Below, piece by piece: positions 17,244 through 27,143 of a DNA stretch of 64,000 nucleotides; position 1 is the stretch's first letter; each line of letters starts with the position of its first letter. The notes beneath the pieces are model-generated. The model did not search any database, had not been told where the DNA came from, and worked only from the letters and a program-made list of their open reading frames with translations. The DNA is from Opitutia bacterium UBA4506. GTDB lineage: Bacteria; Verrucomicrobiota; Verrucomicrobiia; Opitutales; Puniceicoccaceae. Location of the stretch: assembly GCA_002388665.1 (NCBI GenBank), contig DGMY01000092.1:6189-70188 (forward strand), written 5' to 3'. The position numbers and the translations under genes are program-made.

Positions 17244-20200
17244 ATGAATTCAACAAATCGCTCTCTCCGCTTCGGCCGCACCGCACTCATCACGGGCCTG
17301 CTCACTCTAGGCCTGTCGAACGGCACCCGCCTCCTAGGAGACACTTATAATTGGGACCCCTTGATCGGCGACAACTTTTGGGGCAACTTTCTAAATTGGG
17401 ACCCGACGAGCTTTCTTCAGGTCCCCGACTCAAACTCAGATACTGCCATATTTACGATTGAGGGCTCTGACAATGAGACCGTACTGCTACTGGGTTTCCC
17501 CTTACCTCCGTACACGGTAGAGAACCTGACAATAGTCCAGGACAACCCCTCCGCGACTGGATCGTTCTCCTTCCGAGGGGGATTTCTCCAACTCGAATCT
17601 TCTGACCCACTCCTGCCAGCGCAGATCAACTACGAATCTTCCGGAAACACATTCGAAGGATTCGCCACCATTACCAGTCTCGTCTCAGATACGGTATTCA
17701 ATGCCGCGGATGATAGTGACCTGACCTACAAGGATTTCGCCAGCATCACTGGAGCGGGAAAGTTGATCAAGGAAGGGGAAGGTGATCTCGTCATGGAGAA
17801 TCTCGTGAATTCCTATAGCGGAGGCACCGAGATCAATGAAGGTACGCTCTCCATCGCGTCGGATTCCCACCTCGGCGATTCCGCCGGCACTCTCACTCTC
17901 GACGGTGGAACGCTCCGCACGAGAGAGAGCTTCACAACCTCCCGTGACACGGTAATTGACAACGGCGGCGGAACTTTCCGAACCAACAACAACACCATCC
18001 TCAGCCACGATGGGAGCATTTCTGGCACGGGGGAATTGATCAAGACAGGAGGTGGCACACTGACTCTTTCCGGCAACAACTCCTATACCGGCGGCACGAA
18101 GATTAAGAACGGAGTACTGCGGGTTTCCGAAGACGGGAATCTTGGCGATAGCTCGGGGAACCTGACAATCAATGATGCCCGGCTACGAGTCACAGGAACC
18201 TTCTCCACTGATCGCACCACAAACCTGCGAGGCCCCGGGGGAGAGATTAGCGTGAAGAATGGCGAGACACTCACTCACGACGGCACAGTCCAAGGAACCG
18301 GCGCCCTCACTAAATTGGGCAACGGAACTTTGGAACTTCTTCAGGCCAACACTTACTCCGGCGGCACCCTACTCTCCAAGGGCACCCTCGTCGTGGGCAA
18401 CAACAACGCCCTGGGGACTGGCCCCCTCCTGATTCAGGATGGTACTACCCTCGCCACTCCAGCCGCCTTCTTCCCTTTCACGTCGTACACTCTCAACAAC
18501 GACATCTTTGTCCAGGGTGATTTCAATGTGAGCCCGAACGGCCAGACTGTTCTCCTTTCTGCGCTGAATTTGAATGGATCCATCCAGTTGAGCGGTGAAA
18601 CACGTACGATCACGAACACTACAGAAACTGGGCCAGTCCGTTTCGGCGGGGTGATCAGCAACGGAGGCCTTTCTTTGCAAACGGACCCATTCAGCCCGTC
18701 GGCCTACTTTACGTTCAACGGCTCCCAAGCCAACACTTACACGGGCGAAACAACCGTAGGCGAGTACGTCACTCTAACTCTCAACAAGGATGACCATGTC
18801 ACCGCCATAGCTGGAGACGTGACAATTGAGGAGGGCGCACTCCTCGTGACCGCAGGAGAGGAGCAGATCGCCGACGATGCCAATATCCACTTCGAAGACA
18901 TCGCAGACTTGCGTATCGGTTTGCTAACGAATGTCACCGAAACCATCGGATCGATCTCTGACGACAATTCTGGCTGGGGGATGATTACTCTCAATGGACT
19001 CGTCAACGGAAGCACTCTCAGAGTTGAATCAGGAACTTTTACCGGCGACATTACCGGCGGCGGCGTGAACTCAGTCTCACTCGAGAAATATGGTGCAGGC
19101 ACCCTGACTCTCGAGGGCTACAACGACTATCGCGGCGACACGTCAATTACTGGTGGCGTCTTGGAGGTCTCAGAGGACGAGAATCTCGGATCGACCGGAG
19201 GGTGGATCACTGATCCCAGCAGACTTCTTTTCGACGGTGGTACTTTGTCCACCCTCGCTTCGTTCGAAACCGAACGAGATACAGTTCTGGAGAGCGGAGG
19301 CGGAACATTCCGCACGAAAAACAATTCCGTTCTTACCCACAGCGGCTCTATCAGCGGTGATGGCGCTCTTGTGAAACGGGGGAACGGCGTCCTTGTACTC
19401 GAAGGAGATAATTCCTACGCGGACGGAACCGAAATCTACAACGGTACCGTTCGTGTCTCCTCAGACTCAAATCTGGGAGATGCCTCCGGCGACCTATTGC
19501 TCAAAGGCGGCAAGCTTCGCGTGATTGACGACATGGCAACGGCCCGTACGACACGCCTCCGCGGGACTGGCGGTGAATTTAGCATTAAAAATGGCTACAC
19601 ACTGACCCACAGCGGTTTGATTCGCGGTCAAGGCGCCCTGAGCAAGCTCGGTCAAGGTACGTTGAAACTGAACGCGGCCAATTCCTACCAAGGTGGAACC
19701 GTCATTGAGAACGGACAGGTCATAGTAGCCAATTCACAAGCTATGGGAACCGGCCCACTCGATTTTCGTGATGGAACTCTCTCGTTGGAGGTAGGCCTCA
19801 ATCTCGGAGGAGATTTCACCTGGAGCGGCGGCACCATCGATTCACTCATCGGCACAAACACTTCAGTGATCGATGTCAGCGGATCATTGGACCTCACTGG
19901 CACCGGTGAATTCCTCTTTACGCCAGACGGAGGCTTCGCCAACAAGACCGACTACTTGGTCCTCTCCACAAACGACCCGCTCACGTACAACCCGGCATCT
20001 GATTTCACGGCCAACAATTTGTACGGACTGGCTCCCGAATTCAAAATCGTCGGGAATCAGCTCTTCGTCAACTATCCCGCAACATACTACGCGGGTGGTC
20101 CGGTCCTCCAGAACAGCGCACCCGTCAACACCCCGTTCTTCGCCGATTTCGTCGTGAGTGGAAATGTCAAGACAGGCAATACCAGCGAGAGCAACACCAT

Positions 20201-22016
20201 CCGAAACTTGATTTTCCAACCTGGGAGCACTCTCCAGGTCTACAATACTCTACAAGTCACAGACGGCCGATTCACGGTGAACGGAGGTACAGGAACCTTG
20301 AACGGAGGCCAGATCTTCGTACCCGGCACCTTTACAAAGGCCGGCGGGGGTTCACTCATCGTCAACAGTAATGTCCAGGTCAATGGTGCCACCTTCATCG
20401 ACGGAGGGCACTTGGCCATCAACGGCGCGTTCTACTCGGGCCTCGGCTTCAATGTGGGACCCAATGGTAGCCTTGGCGGAATCGGACAACTTCTCGGCGA
20501 TTTGAAGAACAATGGTACGGTCGCGCCCGGCAACTCCATCGGCACTCTCAACGTGAGCGGCGACTATATCCAGTCCTCCGGAGGAACTCTCGCAATGGAG
20601 GTGCGCAATGCGTCGATCAATGATCGAATCAATATCACTGGAGCAGCCATTCTCGCCGGAACCTTGGCCCTGGATTTCATCAGCAACGAACTCTCATTTG
20701 GTGATGTGGTGACTTTCCTCACCGCACAGGGAGGCATTTCGGGTCAATTTGATCAAATCACTGGCGTCCCCAGTGGCTTTCGCGCACGCCCATGGCTCGT
20801 GAACAATAGCCAGGTCTACAATGTGATTTTTGCCCCGCAAAGCTACACTCAGGTGGCACAGGGCACGAACCAATTGGCTCTGGCACGCGCCTTGGATCGA
20901 TGGATCGGAGACACGGATCCGGTGATCGCGGCAGCTACACTCAAACTCGACCTGCTGCGCGCAGAAACCTATCCGCTCGTTTTCGAGGCAGTTCTGCCAA
21001 CGATCTATGGAACACTGACAGCGACCACCTTTACGGACTCCTTCTCAGACGGGCGTACAGCCAACCAACAGGTTCTATTCGCCCGCCAACGCCTTCAAGC
21101 ATTGAACGCTCAATCGCCCGAACACTCTGCCGGGGAAGTCAGCACCAGCGAAGGTTCCGAACCTTCTACCTCGGACACGCCCGCCCCTTCCACCGACAAC
21201 CATGGATGGCGAGTATGGGCCGACGCCCGTGGGGGGTACTCCGACGACGATCCACTCAATCTCGATAGCGAGGGTGGGACCATTCTCGCCGGGGCTGATG
21301 TCATCCTCGCAAAGAACTGGATCGCCGGTCTCTACGTCGGTGGCCAATCCCGCGAGTCGACCGGGTCCTCCCCGGACTACAACGCCGACGGACCCCGATT
21401 CGGAACATACGGCCTTTTCACTTTCGCTGAGCATGCCTACGTCAGCGGAGTTCTCGGGGGCGGCACTTCCGATGTCAGCGTGACCCGCCCTCTCCCGTTC
21501 GGCCAATCTGCAAGCGGTGACACCGATGGTTTCGATTGGTTCGCACGGCTGGAGACAGGCTACACGTTCACTCCCGGAGGCGTAAACCTGACTCCTTTCG
21601 CCGGAGTTCAATACTCACGTGCGGCGTACGACGGTTTCTCCGAATCGTCCGATAGTGTATTTGCCCTCTCCATCGAAGATTGGGCCTCCGACCGGTTCGA
21701 AGGATTCATCGGGGGCGATGTCTCCTACCCGATTCCCACAGGGAATCAGTATGTGCTACTCCCCTACGCCCGACTAATGCTTCGCGACACGTTCGACCAA
21801 ACGGATGATGAGCTCAACTCCAGCCTCCTCGGTGGAAGTGGGCCCGGCTTCGGATTCTCTCCGGAAACGATCAATGGGGATGGGTTCGAGTACGGTATCG
21901 GCGTTCGTTTCTCTGCTACCGAAACTGGCTGGAGCCTCAACCTGGGCTACACCGGATTCTCCGGCGACGACAGCGACTCCGAGCAGGTAAATCTCGGTTT
22001 CAGCTGGGACTTGTAA
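17244..22016 (+). CDS. Giant autotransporter with passenger repeats and C-terminal beta-barrel
   Basis: A 1590-aa surface protein of type V secretion. The start ATG at 17244 gives a signal peptide (RTALITGLLTLGLSNGTRLL); the open frame upstream is not needed. The passenger is a beta-helix with autotransporter-associated repeats, each carrying a motif like GGTLTLSGNNSYTGGT. Such junctions occur near nucleotides 17790, 18060 and 18335, and again near 19105, 19395 and 19665, spaced about 90 residues. A Gly/Ser/Thr-rich stretch and a proline-rich linker (EGSEPSTSDTPAPSTDN) precede the roughly 280-residue barrel domain, which starts WRVWADARGGYSDDDP and ends VNLGFSWDL. The last residue is Leu where Phe or Trp is usual. 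Function could be adhesion or surface structure; unknown. Confidence 0.93.
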   Translation: MNSTNRSLRFGRTALITGLLTLGLSNGTRLLGDTYNWDPLIGDNFWGNFLNWDPTSFLQVPDSNSDTAIFTIEGSDNETVLLLGFPLPPYTVENLTIVQDNPSATGSFSFRGGFLQLESSDPLLPAQINYESSGNTFEGFATITSLVSDTVFNAADDSDLTYKDFASITGAGKLIKEGEGDLVMENLVNSYSGGTEINEGTLSIASDSHLGDSAGTLTLDGGTLRTRESFTTSRDTVIDNGGGTFRTNNNTILSHDGSISGTGELIKTGGGTLTLSGNNSYTGGTKIKNGVLRVSEDGNLGDSSGNLTINDARLRVTGTFSTDRTTNLRGPGGEISVKNGETLTHDGTVQGTGALTKLGNGTLELLQANTYSGGTLLSKGTLVVGNNNALGTGPLLIQDGTTLATPAAFFPFTSYTLNNDIFVQGDFNVSPNGQTVLLSALNLNGSIQLSGETRTITNTTETGPVRFGGVISNGGLSLQTDPFSPSAYFTFNGSQANTYTGETTVGEYVTLTLNKDDHVTAIAGDVTIEEGALLVTAGEEQIADDANIHFEDIADLRIGLLTNVTETIGSISDDNSGWGMITLNGLVNGSTLRVESGTFTGDITGGGVNSVSLEKYGAGTLTLEGYNDYRGDTSITGGVLEVSEDENLGSTGGWITDPSRLLFDGGTLSTLASFETERDTVLESGGGTFRTKNNSVLTHSGSISGDGALVKRGNGVLVLEGDNSYADGTEIYNGTVRVSSDSNLGDASGDLLLKGGKLRVIDDMATARTTRLRGTGGEFSIKNGYTLTHSGLIRGQGALSKLGQGTLKLNAANSYQGGTVIENGQVIVANSQAMGTGPLDFRDGTLSLEVGLNLGGDFTWSGGTIDSLIGTNTSVIDVSGSLDLTGTGEFLFTPDGGFANKTDYLVLSTNDPLTYNPASDFTANNLYGLAPEFKIVGNQLFVNYPATYYAGGPVLQNSAPVNTPFFADFVVSGNVKTGNTSESNTIRNLIFQPGSTLQVYNTLQVTDGRFTVNGGTGTLNGGQIFVPGTFTKAGGGSLIVNSNVQVNGATFIDGGHLAINGAFYSGLGFNVGPNGSLGGIGQLLGDLKNNGTVAPGNSIGTLNVSGDYIQSSGGTLAMEVRNASINDRINITGAAILAGTLALDFISNELSFGDVVTFLTAQGGISGQFDQITGVPSGFRARPWLVNNSQVYNVIFAPQSYTQVAQGTNQLALARALDRWIGDTDPVIAAATLKLDLLRAETYPLVFEAVLPTIYGTLTATTFTDSFSDGRTANQQVLFARQRLQALNAQSPEHSAGEVSTSEGSEPSTSDTPAPSTDNHGWRVWADARGGYSDDDPLNLDSEGGTILAGADVILAKNWIAGLYVGGQSRESTGSSPDYNADGPRFGTYGLFTFAEHAYVSGVLGGGTSDVSVTRPLPFGQSASGDTDGFDWFARLETGYTFTPGGVNLTPFAGVQYSRAAYDGFSESSDSVFALSIEDWASDRFEGFIGGDVSYPIPTGNQYVLLPYARLMLRDTFDQTDDELNSSLLGGSGPGFGFSPETINGDGFEYGIGVRFSATETGWSLNLGYTGFSGDDSDSEQVNLGFSWDL

Positions 22017-22050
22017 CCCTGGATCGAGGATCGGCGGGAAGAATCCTCAC

Positions 22051-22467
22051 CTAGGAGGGGGTACCGCCAGTGGATGTACCGCATTCCCGACAGTGGCCGA
22101 ATAAAATTACCTCTTCACCTTCGTAGACGAAATCCGGGTGCTTTGGGATGCTGTCTTTCAAGTCCGGCGTCTCGAATGGCAACGAGTATACCTGATTGCA
22201 AACTCGGCAAATAAAGTGGAGGTGATGGGATCCTGTCGGCGAGGGCAATTCGTATCGATTCGGCTGGCCCGGATAGTGGACCCTCGCCAACTCCATTTCG
22301 TCGACCATCTCTGACAAATTTCGGAAAACCGTTCTCTCACCGATTCCAGGGCATCTCTCTTTCGCCCCATTGAATATCTCATCAAAGGCGAGCGGGCGGC
22401 CGAATTCCTCAAGCACTTCGAGAATTGCTTTTCGCTGCCGCGTCGATCGTTTTCGTACCGTTGCCAT
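22051..22467 (-). CDS. Fur-family transcriptional regulator
   Basis: Metal-responsive repressor of 138 aa. The winged helix comprises RQRKAILEVLEEFGRPLAFD and GERTVFRNLSEMVDEMELAR. The metal domain contains GSHHLHFICRVCNQVYSL, with His residues and CxxC, and near the end FGHCRECGT supplies the second CxxC of the structural zinc site. ATG at 22467 has GAGGAC four bases upstream and is clearly better than the longer frame to 22536. The metal (Fe, Zn or peroxide-sensing PerR type) cannot be settled. It is divergent from the M20 peptidase gene, 128 bases away, but nothing ties the two functions. Confidence 0.9.
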   Translation of the reverse strand: MATVRKRSTRQRKAILEVLEEFGRPLAFDEIFNGAKERCPGIGERTVFRNLSEMVDEMELARVHYPGQPNRYELPSPTGSHHLHFICRVCNQVYSLPFETPDLKDSIPKHPDFVYEGEEVILFGHCRECGTSTGGTPS

Positions 22468-22595
22468 TTTGTCCTCAATGATAGTGGCGACAAAACGAAC
22501 AAATTGGCGAGCGGCAAAGAAAATCTTTCGATTCACCCACCCGATTCACTGGTCCAGCGTTGCCAACTCTACGCCCTCTGCTCAACGTGAACCTC

Positions 22596-23969
22596 ATGAA
22601 AGATCCGGTCGAACTTCTCAGCGAATACATCGCCTTTGCCAGCGTATCAACCGACCCCACTGCCCGCGAAGGGATGCGGGGGGCGATCGAGTTTGCCGCT
22701 GACCAGCTCAAAGAGCTCGGGTTCTCCGTCCAAGAAGTCCCGACCCCGCTCCACCCCATCCTCCTCGCTGAACGGCGCACGAGCCCCGAAGACCCTCATA
22801 TCCTGATCTACGGGCACTACGACGTCCAACCTTCCGAACCGGATGGTCTTTGGACAACCCCACCCTACCAGGCTGAGGTTCGAAACAACCGTATCTATGG
22901 ACGTGGCTCCGCCGACAATAAGGGCCCACAGATTGTCCACATGGCCGCCCTTGCCAAGGCCCTGCAGGAAAACCCGAATCTCGCCCTAAACATCACTTGG
23001 TTTATCGAAGGTGAAGAAGAGATCGGCAGCCCCAGTTTCCGAGGATTCCTCGAGAACTACAAGGATCGCCTTGCCGAGGCAGATTTCGTCCTTCTCTCCG
23101 ATACCGGAAGCCCTTCTCCCGACCAACTTGTCGTAACCACCGCACTACGGGGCCTGGTCTCCATGGAGGTAAAATTGACCGGCCCAAAGATGGACCTCCA
23201 CTCGGGCATTCACGGCGGTGCAGTTCGGAACCCGATTCAAGCACTTTCCACCCTCCTGGCGACGCTCCACAACGAAGATGGGTCTGTCAATATTCCCGGC
23301 TTCTACGACGGGGTCTCCCTACCCGAATCCTGGGAGCGCGATGAACTCGCCCACCACCCTTCCTCTCCCGAAGAATATGCCAAATTCCTCGATGTCGATG
23401 AGTTTTTCACGGCCCCGGGCTACAGCGCTTTGGAGGCCGTTCGCTTCGGACCTACGCTCGAGATCAACGGGATCGGTGGCGGATTCCAGGGCGAGGGCCA
23501 AAAGACAGTAATTCCCAGCCAGGCTTTCGCGAAACTGACCTGTCGTCTCGTCGCGGGCCAAGACTCAGAACGAGTCGAAAAACTTTTGGTCAATGCTTTG
23601 CGCGATCGCTGCCCCTCCGGTGTACGCATCTCCATCGATACACACGGTGGCGGCAATCCCTACTGGATTGTTCCGCCGAATCGCACGAATACCCCTGCGG
23701 ATCAAAGTCCAGCCATTCAAAAGGGGTTTTCAGTACTGGAAGATGCGATTACCGAATCATTCGGCAAACGGCCTCTCTATCTCCGTGAGGGCGGGAGCGT
23801 TCCCATCATCGCTGACCTAAAGGATATTGTCGGTCTCGACACGATCATGGTCGGTCTCTTTACACCGGAATGCAATCTCCACGCCCCGGATGAGAGTTTC
23901 CACCTCGATATCCTCCACAATGGAATCGACGCTTTCGCGAAAATTTTCGCGAACCTCGCGAGGAAGTAG
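22596..23969 (+). CDS. M20-family metallopeptidase (dipeptidase, CNDP/DapE-like)
   Basis: Di-zinc cytoplasmic hydrolase of 457 aa. The active-site sequences are all present: ILIYGHYDVQP (first His and Asp), GRGSADNKGP (bridging Asp), EGEEEIGSP (catalytic Glu pair), and near the end FTPECNLHAPDESFHL with the last His. The lid domain contains GPKMDLHSGIHGGAVRNPIQ, typical of the carnosinase/dipeptidase branch rather than ArgE. The start is the first ATG of the frame. The likely role is hydrolysis of short peptides. Stands alone, convergent with the sensor kinase gene. Confidence 0.92.
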   Translation: MKDPVELLSEYIAFASVSTDPTAREGMRGAIEFAADQLKELGFSVQEVPTPLHPILLAERRTSPEDPHILIYGHYDVQPSEPDGLWTTPPYQAEVRNNRIYGRGSADNKGPQIVHMAALAKALQENPNLALNITWFIEGEEEIGSPSFRGFLENYKDRLAEADFVLLSDTGSPSPDQLVVTTALRGLVSMEVKLTGPKMDLHSGIHGGAVRNPIQALSTLLATLHNEDGSVNIPGFYDGVSLPESWERDELAHHPSSPEEYAKFLDVDEFFTAPGYSALEAVRFGPTLEINGIGGGFQGEGQKTVIPSQAFAKLTCRLVAGQDSERVEKLLVNALRDRCPSGVRISIDTHGGGNPYWIVPPNRTNTPADQSPAIQKGFSVLEDAITESFGKRPLYLREGGSVPIIADLKDIVGLDTIMVGLFTPECNLHAPDESFHLDILHNGIDAFAKIFANLARK

Positions 23970-24036
23970 GCCCCGGTCGACTGCAGCTTCTTCGGGCTGC
24001 CTCCCCATTGCCTGGTCTTTCGCAGAATCGGCGAAA

Positions 24037-25614
24037 TTAGACAGGGATCTCGACGACGACGCGAACCCCACCGTTCATCCCGTCTCTCAGTTCGATTGTG
24101 CCCCCAAGAAGGTTTACGTTTTCTTTGACGAGGCTCAGCCCTAGTCCCACTCCTTCAAATCGTCTCGATAAGCTGGTATCCAACTGCTCGAAGGGAAGGA
24201 AGATCCGTTCTCGGTCCTCCAAAGGGATTCCTGGCCCACTGTCCTCGACTTCCAGGTGCAGGCAACTCACTCCTTTGCGAAATCCACGCTCGCTCAATCG
24301 AACGACCACGTTCGAATCCCCTCCAAATTTTAGAGCATTTCCAATCAAACTTTCCAACATTCCATACCAAATGTTTCCGTCGGTAGTGTAGGTTCTTCCT
24401 TCGACGCCTTTCAACTCGATCTCCACCCGCTCCCGATCCGCGCCGAATCTCATGCAAAGCACTTCAGCGATCTCCGGCAAGAGGTCCGCGACCACAACCG
24501 CATCCTTCTCCACTTTACAAACCGCGCTGGCCAAATCCGAGTAGCGCAGGATGGCCGAAAGCACGAGTTCCAATCGCTGACTCGATTCGACAATCGCATC
24601 AACACTTTCCCGGTCTTGGACCGAAAGGTGTTCGCTGGTCTCGATCAATTGGCAAAATCCTAGGATGCCGTTCAATGGCGTGCGAATCTCGTGGCTCACG
24701 TTCCCCAAAAAGTGGGATTTTGCCCGGTCCGCCGCAGCTGCCCGATCCCGCTCAATGCGCAACTCTTCCGTGCGCTGCTCCACAATCCTATGGAGCAAGC
24801 GGCTCATGCCGACGGCGATCACTGCGACCCCAAAGATGCTGACCAGTATGACCCATACATAAAGAGGAATGCGGGTCTCCCTTTCCTGTTTAAAATTCTT
24901 GGCGATCGAGCGGTGCAGCGCCGAATCGACAGCATCGTGTTGAGCGTCCAGTGCTTCGTCGATTCGGCGGATCAACTCATTCGATGTACTCGGAGAATAC
25001 CCGATACGAAGTGATACGGGGTTGAAACTGTTGTAGGTTGAGACGATCGAACCATCCATGGGAATCTGACTGCCGTAGATCGCATTCAAGACCGAAAAAT
25101 CGACCGATTGGTCCTGGAGGAGCTCAACCGCCTCATCATAGGATTCTACGACTCGAAAATCGACTGAGAGTCCATAGATTTGGACCAACTCCCGAAAAGC
25201 GTCTCCATGCACGTCGCTCTGCAACAGCGCCACCGATTTCCCTTCGAGGTCTTCCATTTCGTGAAACGGAATGCCCCCACGTCGATACAGGACACCCCGG
25301 TTCCGAAAGAGAAACGATTTGGAAAACTTCATGAACGACTGCCTGTCATAGCTAAACGCTACGGCCGGAAGCATATCCACTTCCCCATTTCGCACCATCT
25401 CGATGGCCTCGGGGAAACTGCTCGACCGAAATCGAAACGTTAAATCGCTCTCAGCTTCCAGGCTCCTCAGAAAATCCAGAACAATACCTGTCGGCTCGCC
25501 CCCTTCCTCTAAATTGATCAACGGGGGGTTTGAATAGAGAACGACGTCAATCTCCTCAGCACGCAAACCGAGCCCAATCGGCAATATCCACAGAAACAGC
25601 AGGATCGTTTTCAT
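24037..25614 (-). CDS. Sensor histidine kinase with periplasmic solute-binding (SBP_bac_3) domain
   Basis: A 525-aa membrane kinase. A signal peptide leads to a PBPb-like periplasmic domain (IDVVLYSNPPLINLEEGGEP, then VRNGEVDMLPAVAFSYDRQS and VALLQSD), then one membrane helix (VWVILVSIFGVAVIAVG). The cytoplasmic part has a HisKA domain with NVSHEIRTPLNGILGF (phospho-His near residue 307) and an HATPase domain (LIGNALKFGG, DSGPGIPLEDR, EGVGLGLSLVKENV). There is no receiver domain, so a separate response regulator is needed and none is adjacent. The gene starts one base after the stop of the solute-binding protein gene (TGA-C-ATG), implying tight translational coupling and a joint sensing role. 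Confidence 0.92.
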   Translation of the reverse strand: MKTILLFLWILPIGLGLRAEEIDVVLYSNPPLINLEEGGEPTGIVLDFLRSLEAESDLTFRFRSSSFPEAIEMVRNGEVDMLPAVAFSYDRQSFMKFSKSFLFRNRGVLYRRGGIPFHEMEDLEGKSVALLQSDVHGDAFRELVQIYGLSVDFRVVESYDEAVELLQDQSVDFSVLNAIYGSQIPMDGSIVSTYNSFNPVSLRIGYSPSTSNELIRRIDEALDAQHDAVDSALHRSIAKNFKQERETRIPLYVWVILVSIFGVAVIAVGMSRLLHRIVEQRTEELRIERDRAAAADRAKSHFLGNVSHEIRTPLNGILGFCQLIETSEHLSVQDRESVDAIVESSQRLELVLSAILRYSDLASAVCKVEKDAVVVADLLPEIAEVLCMRFGADRERVEIELKGVEGRTYTTDGNIWYGMLESLIGNALKFGGDSNVVVRLSERGFRKGVSCLHLEVEDSGPGIPLEDRERIFLPFEQLDTSLSRRFEGVGLGLSLVKENVNLLGGTIELRDGMNGGVRVVVEIPV

Positions 25615-25615
25615 G

Positions 25616-26911
25616 TCAGTTCGCCATTTCCAAATCCAGCAGGTTTTGCACCGCTTTCGAAGAATCCGTTTCCCCGTTTAGGTAGGATACAAATATCTCT
25701 GCAACCGCTTCCGAGTACTGAGGATAGCTAGGGTGATTGGTTCTCTCCACCATGTGATCCAAGGCTTCCGTGTAAGCATCCACCCAAGGGAGCGCCTTAG
25801 ACCAGCCATCATTCCGAATCACGTCGATTCTCGACGGAGAGCTTCCCCGCCTGGTCAAAAGTTCATTCGCTTCTTCACTCGACCAAAATCCCGCGAACTC
25901 CACCGCCAGTTCCGGCCTCTCACTTGTTTTCGGAATCGCAATCGTCCACATTCCACGGATGCAAACTTGCTCTCCGTCCGGGTCTCTCGGTCCCACTGAG
26001 AAGCCCGCCTCTACCAACGGACTCGCGTCCCAGGGATCAACAATAGTCGGCAGGTTCGAGGCCCAGAACATACCTTGTGCCAAGCGCCCCGACCTCATGA
26101 ACTCACAGCGATCCTGATAGTGTCGCGCTTCAGTATGCTTCGGTGCAAATTCCAGTAGTCCTTTGTACCATTCGATTGCCACTTCTGCTGTCTCTGGGTC
26201 AAAAGCCGGCGAGAGATTCTCATCCGCCAACTGTTCCCCAAAGAGCGCCAGCACCCAGATTAGTTCAATCACCGCTCCTTCCGAAATGCGATTGATCGGC
26301 GAGAATCCATAGAGATCCGGTGGCCGATGGAAAAACTCAGTGACGTCCCGATATTCTTTTGCGTCGAGGGGTTCACGAAGGTCATAGCCATAACGTTCGC
26401 GAAAGGCTGTTTGCTCCGAGGGGTTCTCCCACAAATCTCTTCGGTAGGCGTGTATAAACACGTTCGGATTGACTGGAGCCCCGACCAAGATTTCCTCAAA
26501 TGTCGATGCATCCAGCATTTCCTCACTCCAGGTGTCGGCCATCGCATCGAAAGGATACTCAATGGGAGACGGCCACTCGTGAAACGGGACCATGTATTCG
26601 CTCAAGAGCGCCAAAAATGGTTCGTCAATCGTCACGACATCGAAGGAACTCATGAAATGGGGCAGATCAATCTCCTCCTTCATTTCCGATCGGCGCAACT
26701 GGGTCATTTCCACCGAGATTCCAGTCTTGTGTTCAAAATTCCGAACAATTCTGAAGAGGGCCTTCGACTGGGGATTCTCAAAAGTCAGCACGCGAAGAAC
26801 CTTCGATTCCGAATCATTACCCTCCGCCCCTGCGCTCACTCCCAAACCGATACTACAGATCGCTACGACCCATGTGAGGAGGCGACGAATGAGACGATGA
26901 AGAGCATTCAT
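25616..26911 (-). CDS. Extracellular solute-binding protein, ABC sugar-type (SBP_bac_1)
   Basis: Secreted periplasmic binding protein of 431 aa with a signal peptide (LLTWVVAICSIGLGVSAGAE). The mature protein begins VLRVLTFENPQSKALFRIVR, then SSFDVVTIDEPFLALLSEYM and later EFAGFWSSEEANELLTRRGS, all usual for cluster-B sugar binders. No permease or ATPase genes are nearby. Instead the next gene, one base away, is a sensor kinase with its own periplasmic binding domain, so this protein more likely presents a ligand to the kinase than feeds an importer. ATG at 26911 is preferred because residues before it in the frame are not signal-like. Confidence 0.88.
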   Translation of the reverse strand: MNALHRLIRRLLTWVVAICSIGLGVSAGAEGNDSESKVLRVLTFENPQSKALFRIVRNFEHKTGISVEMTQLRRSEMKEEIDLPHFMSSFDVVTIDEPFLALLSEYMVPFHEWPSPIEYPFDAMADTWSEEMLDASTFEEILVGAPVNPNVFIHAYRRDLWENPSEQTAFRERYGYDLREPLDAKEYRDVTEFFHRPPDLYGFSPINRISEGAVIELIWVLALFGEQLADENLSPAFDPETAEVAIEWYKGLLEFAPKHTEARHYQDRCEFMRSGRLAQGMFWASNLPTIVDPWDASPLVEAGFSVGPRDPDGEQVCIRGMWTIAIPKTSERPELAVEFAGFWSSEEANELLTRRGSSPSRIDVIRNDGWSKALPWVDAYTEALDHMVERTNHPSYPQYSEAVAEIFVSYLNGETDSSKAVQNLLDLEMAN

Positions 26912-27058
26912 TGAAAAATCCAATAAAGCGGGTCTATGACATTTGATGGGGCAAATCGGATGCATCGCAATCCATCCGAACAAGACAACCGTACACTCTA
27001 CTGAACGCAAGGCTGCAAATTTTTTACAAGAATCCTTCCACGCAAGGACCCCAAAATG

Positions 27059-27086
27059 AACGAGCCCTCCAATTGGAGAGCTCGTT
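27059..27086 (-). terminator. Rho-independent terminator of the helicase-desaturase operon
   Basis: Arms AACGAGC-C-CTCC and GGAG-A-GCTCGTT with an AATT loop and one mismatch, about 60 bases past the desaturase stop on the minus strand; the transcript then reads TCATTTT. Confidence 0.75.
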
Positions 27087-27143
27087 TGTGGCCGGGATCT
27101 ACTCCCGGCGTAAATCGTATTCGTTTCAGGCTAGCTCAGAGAA

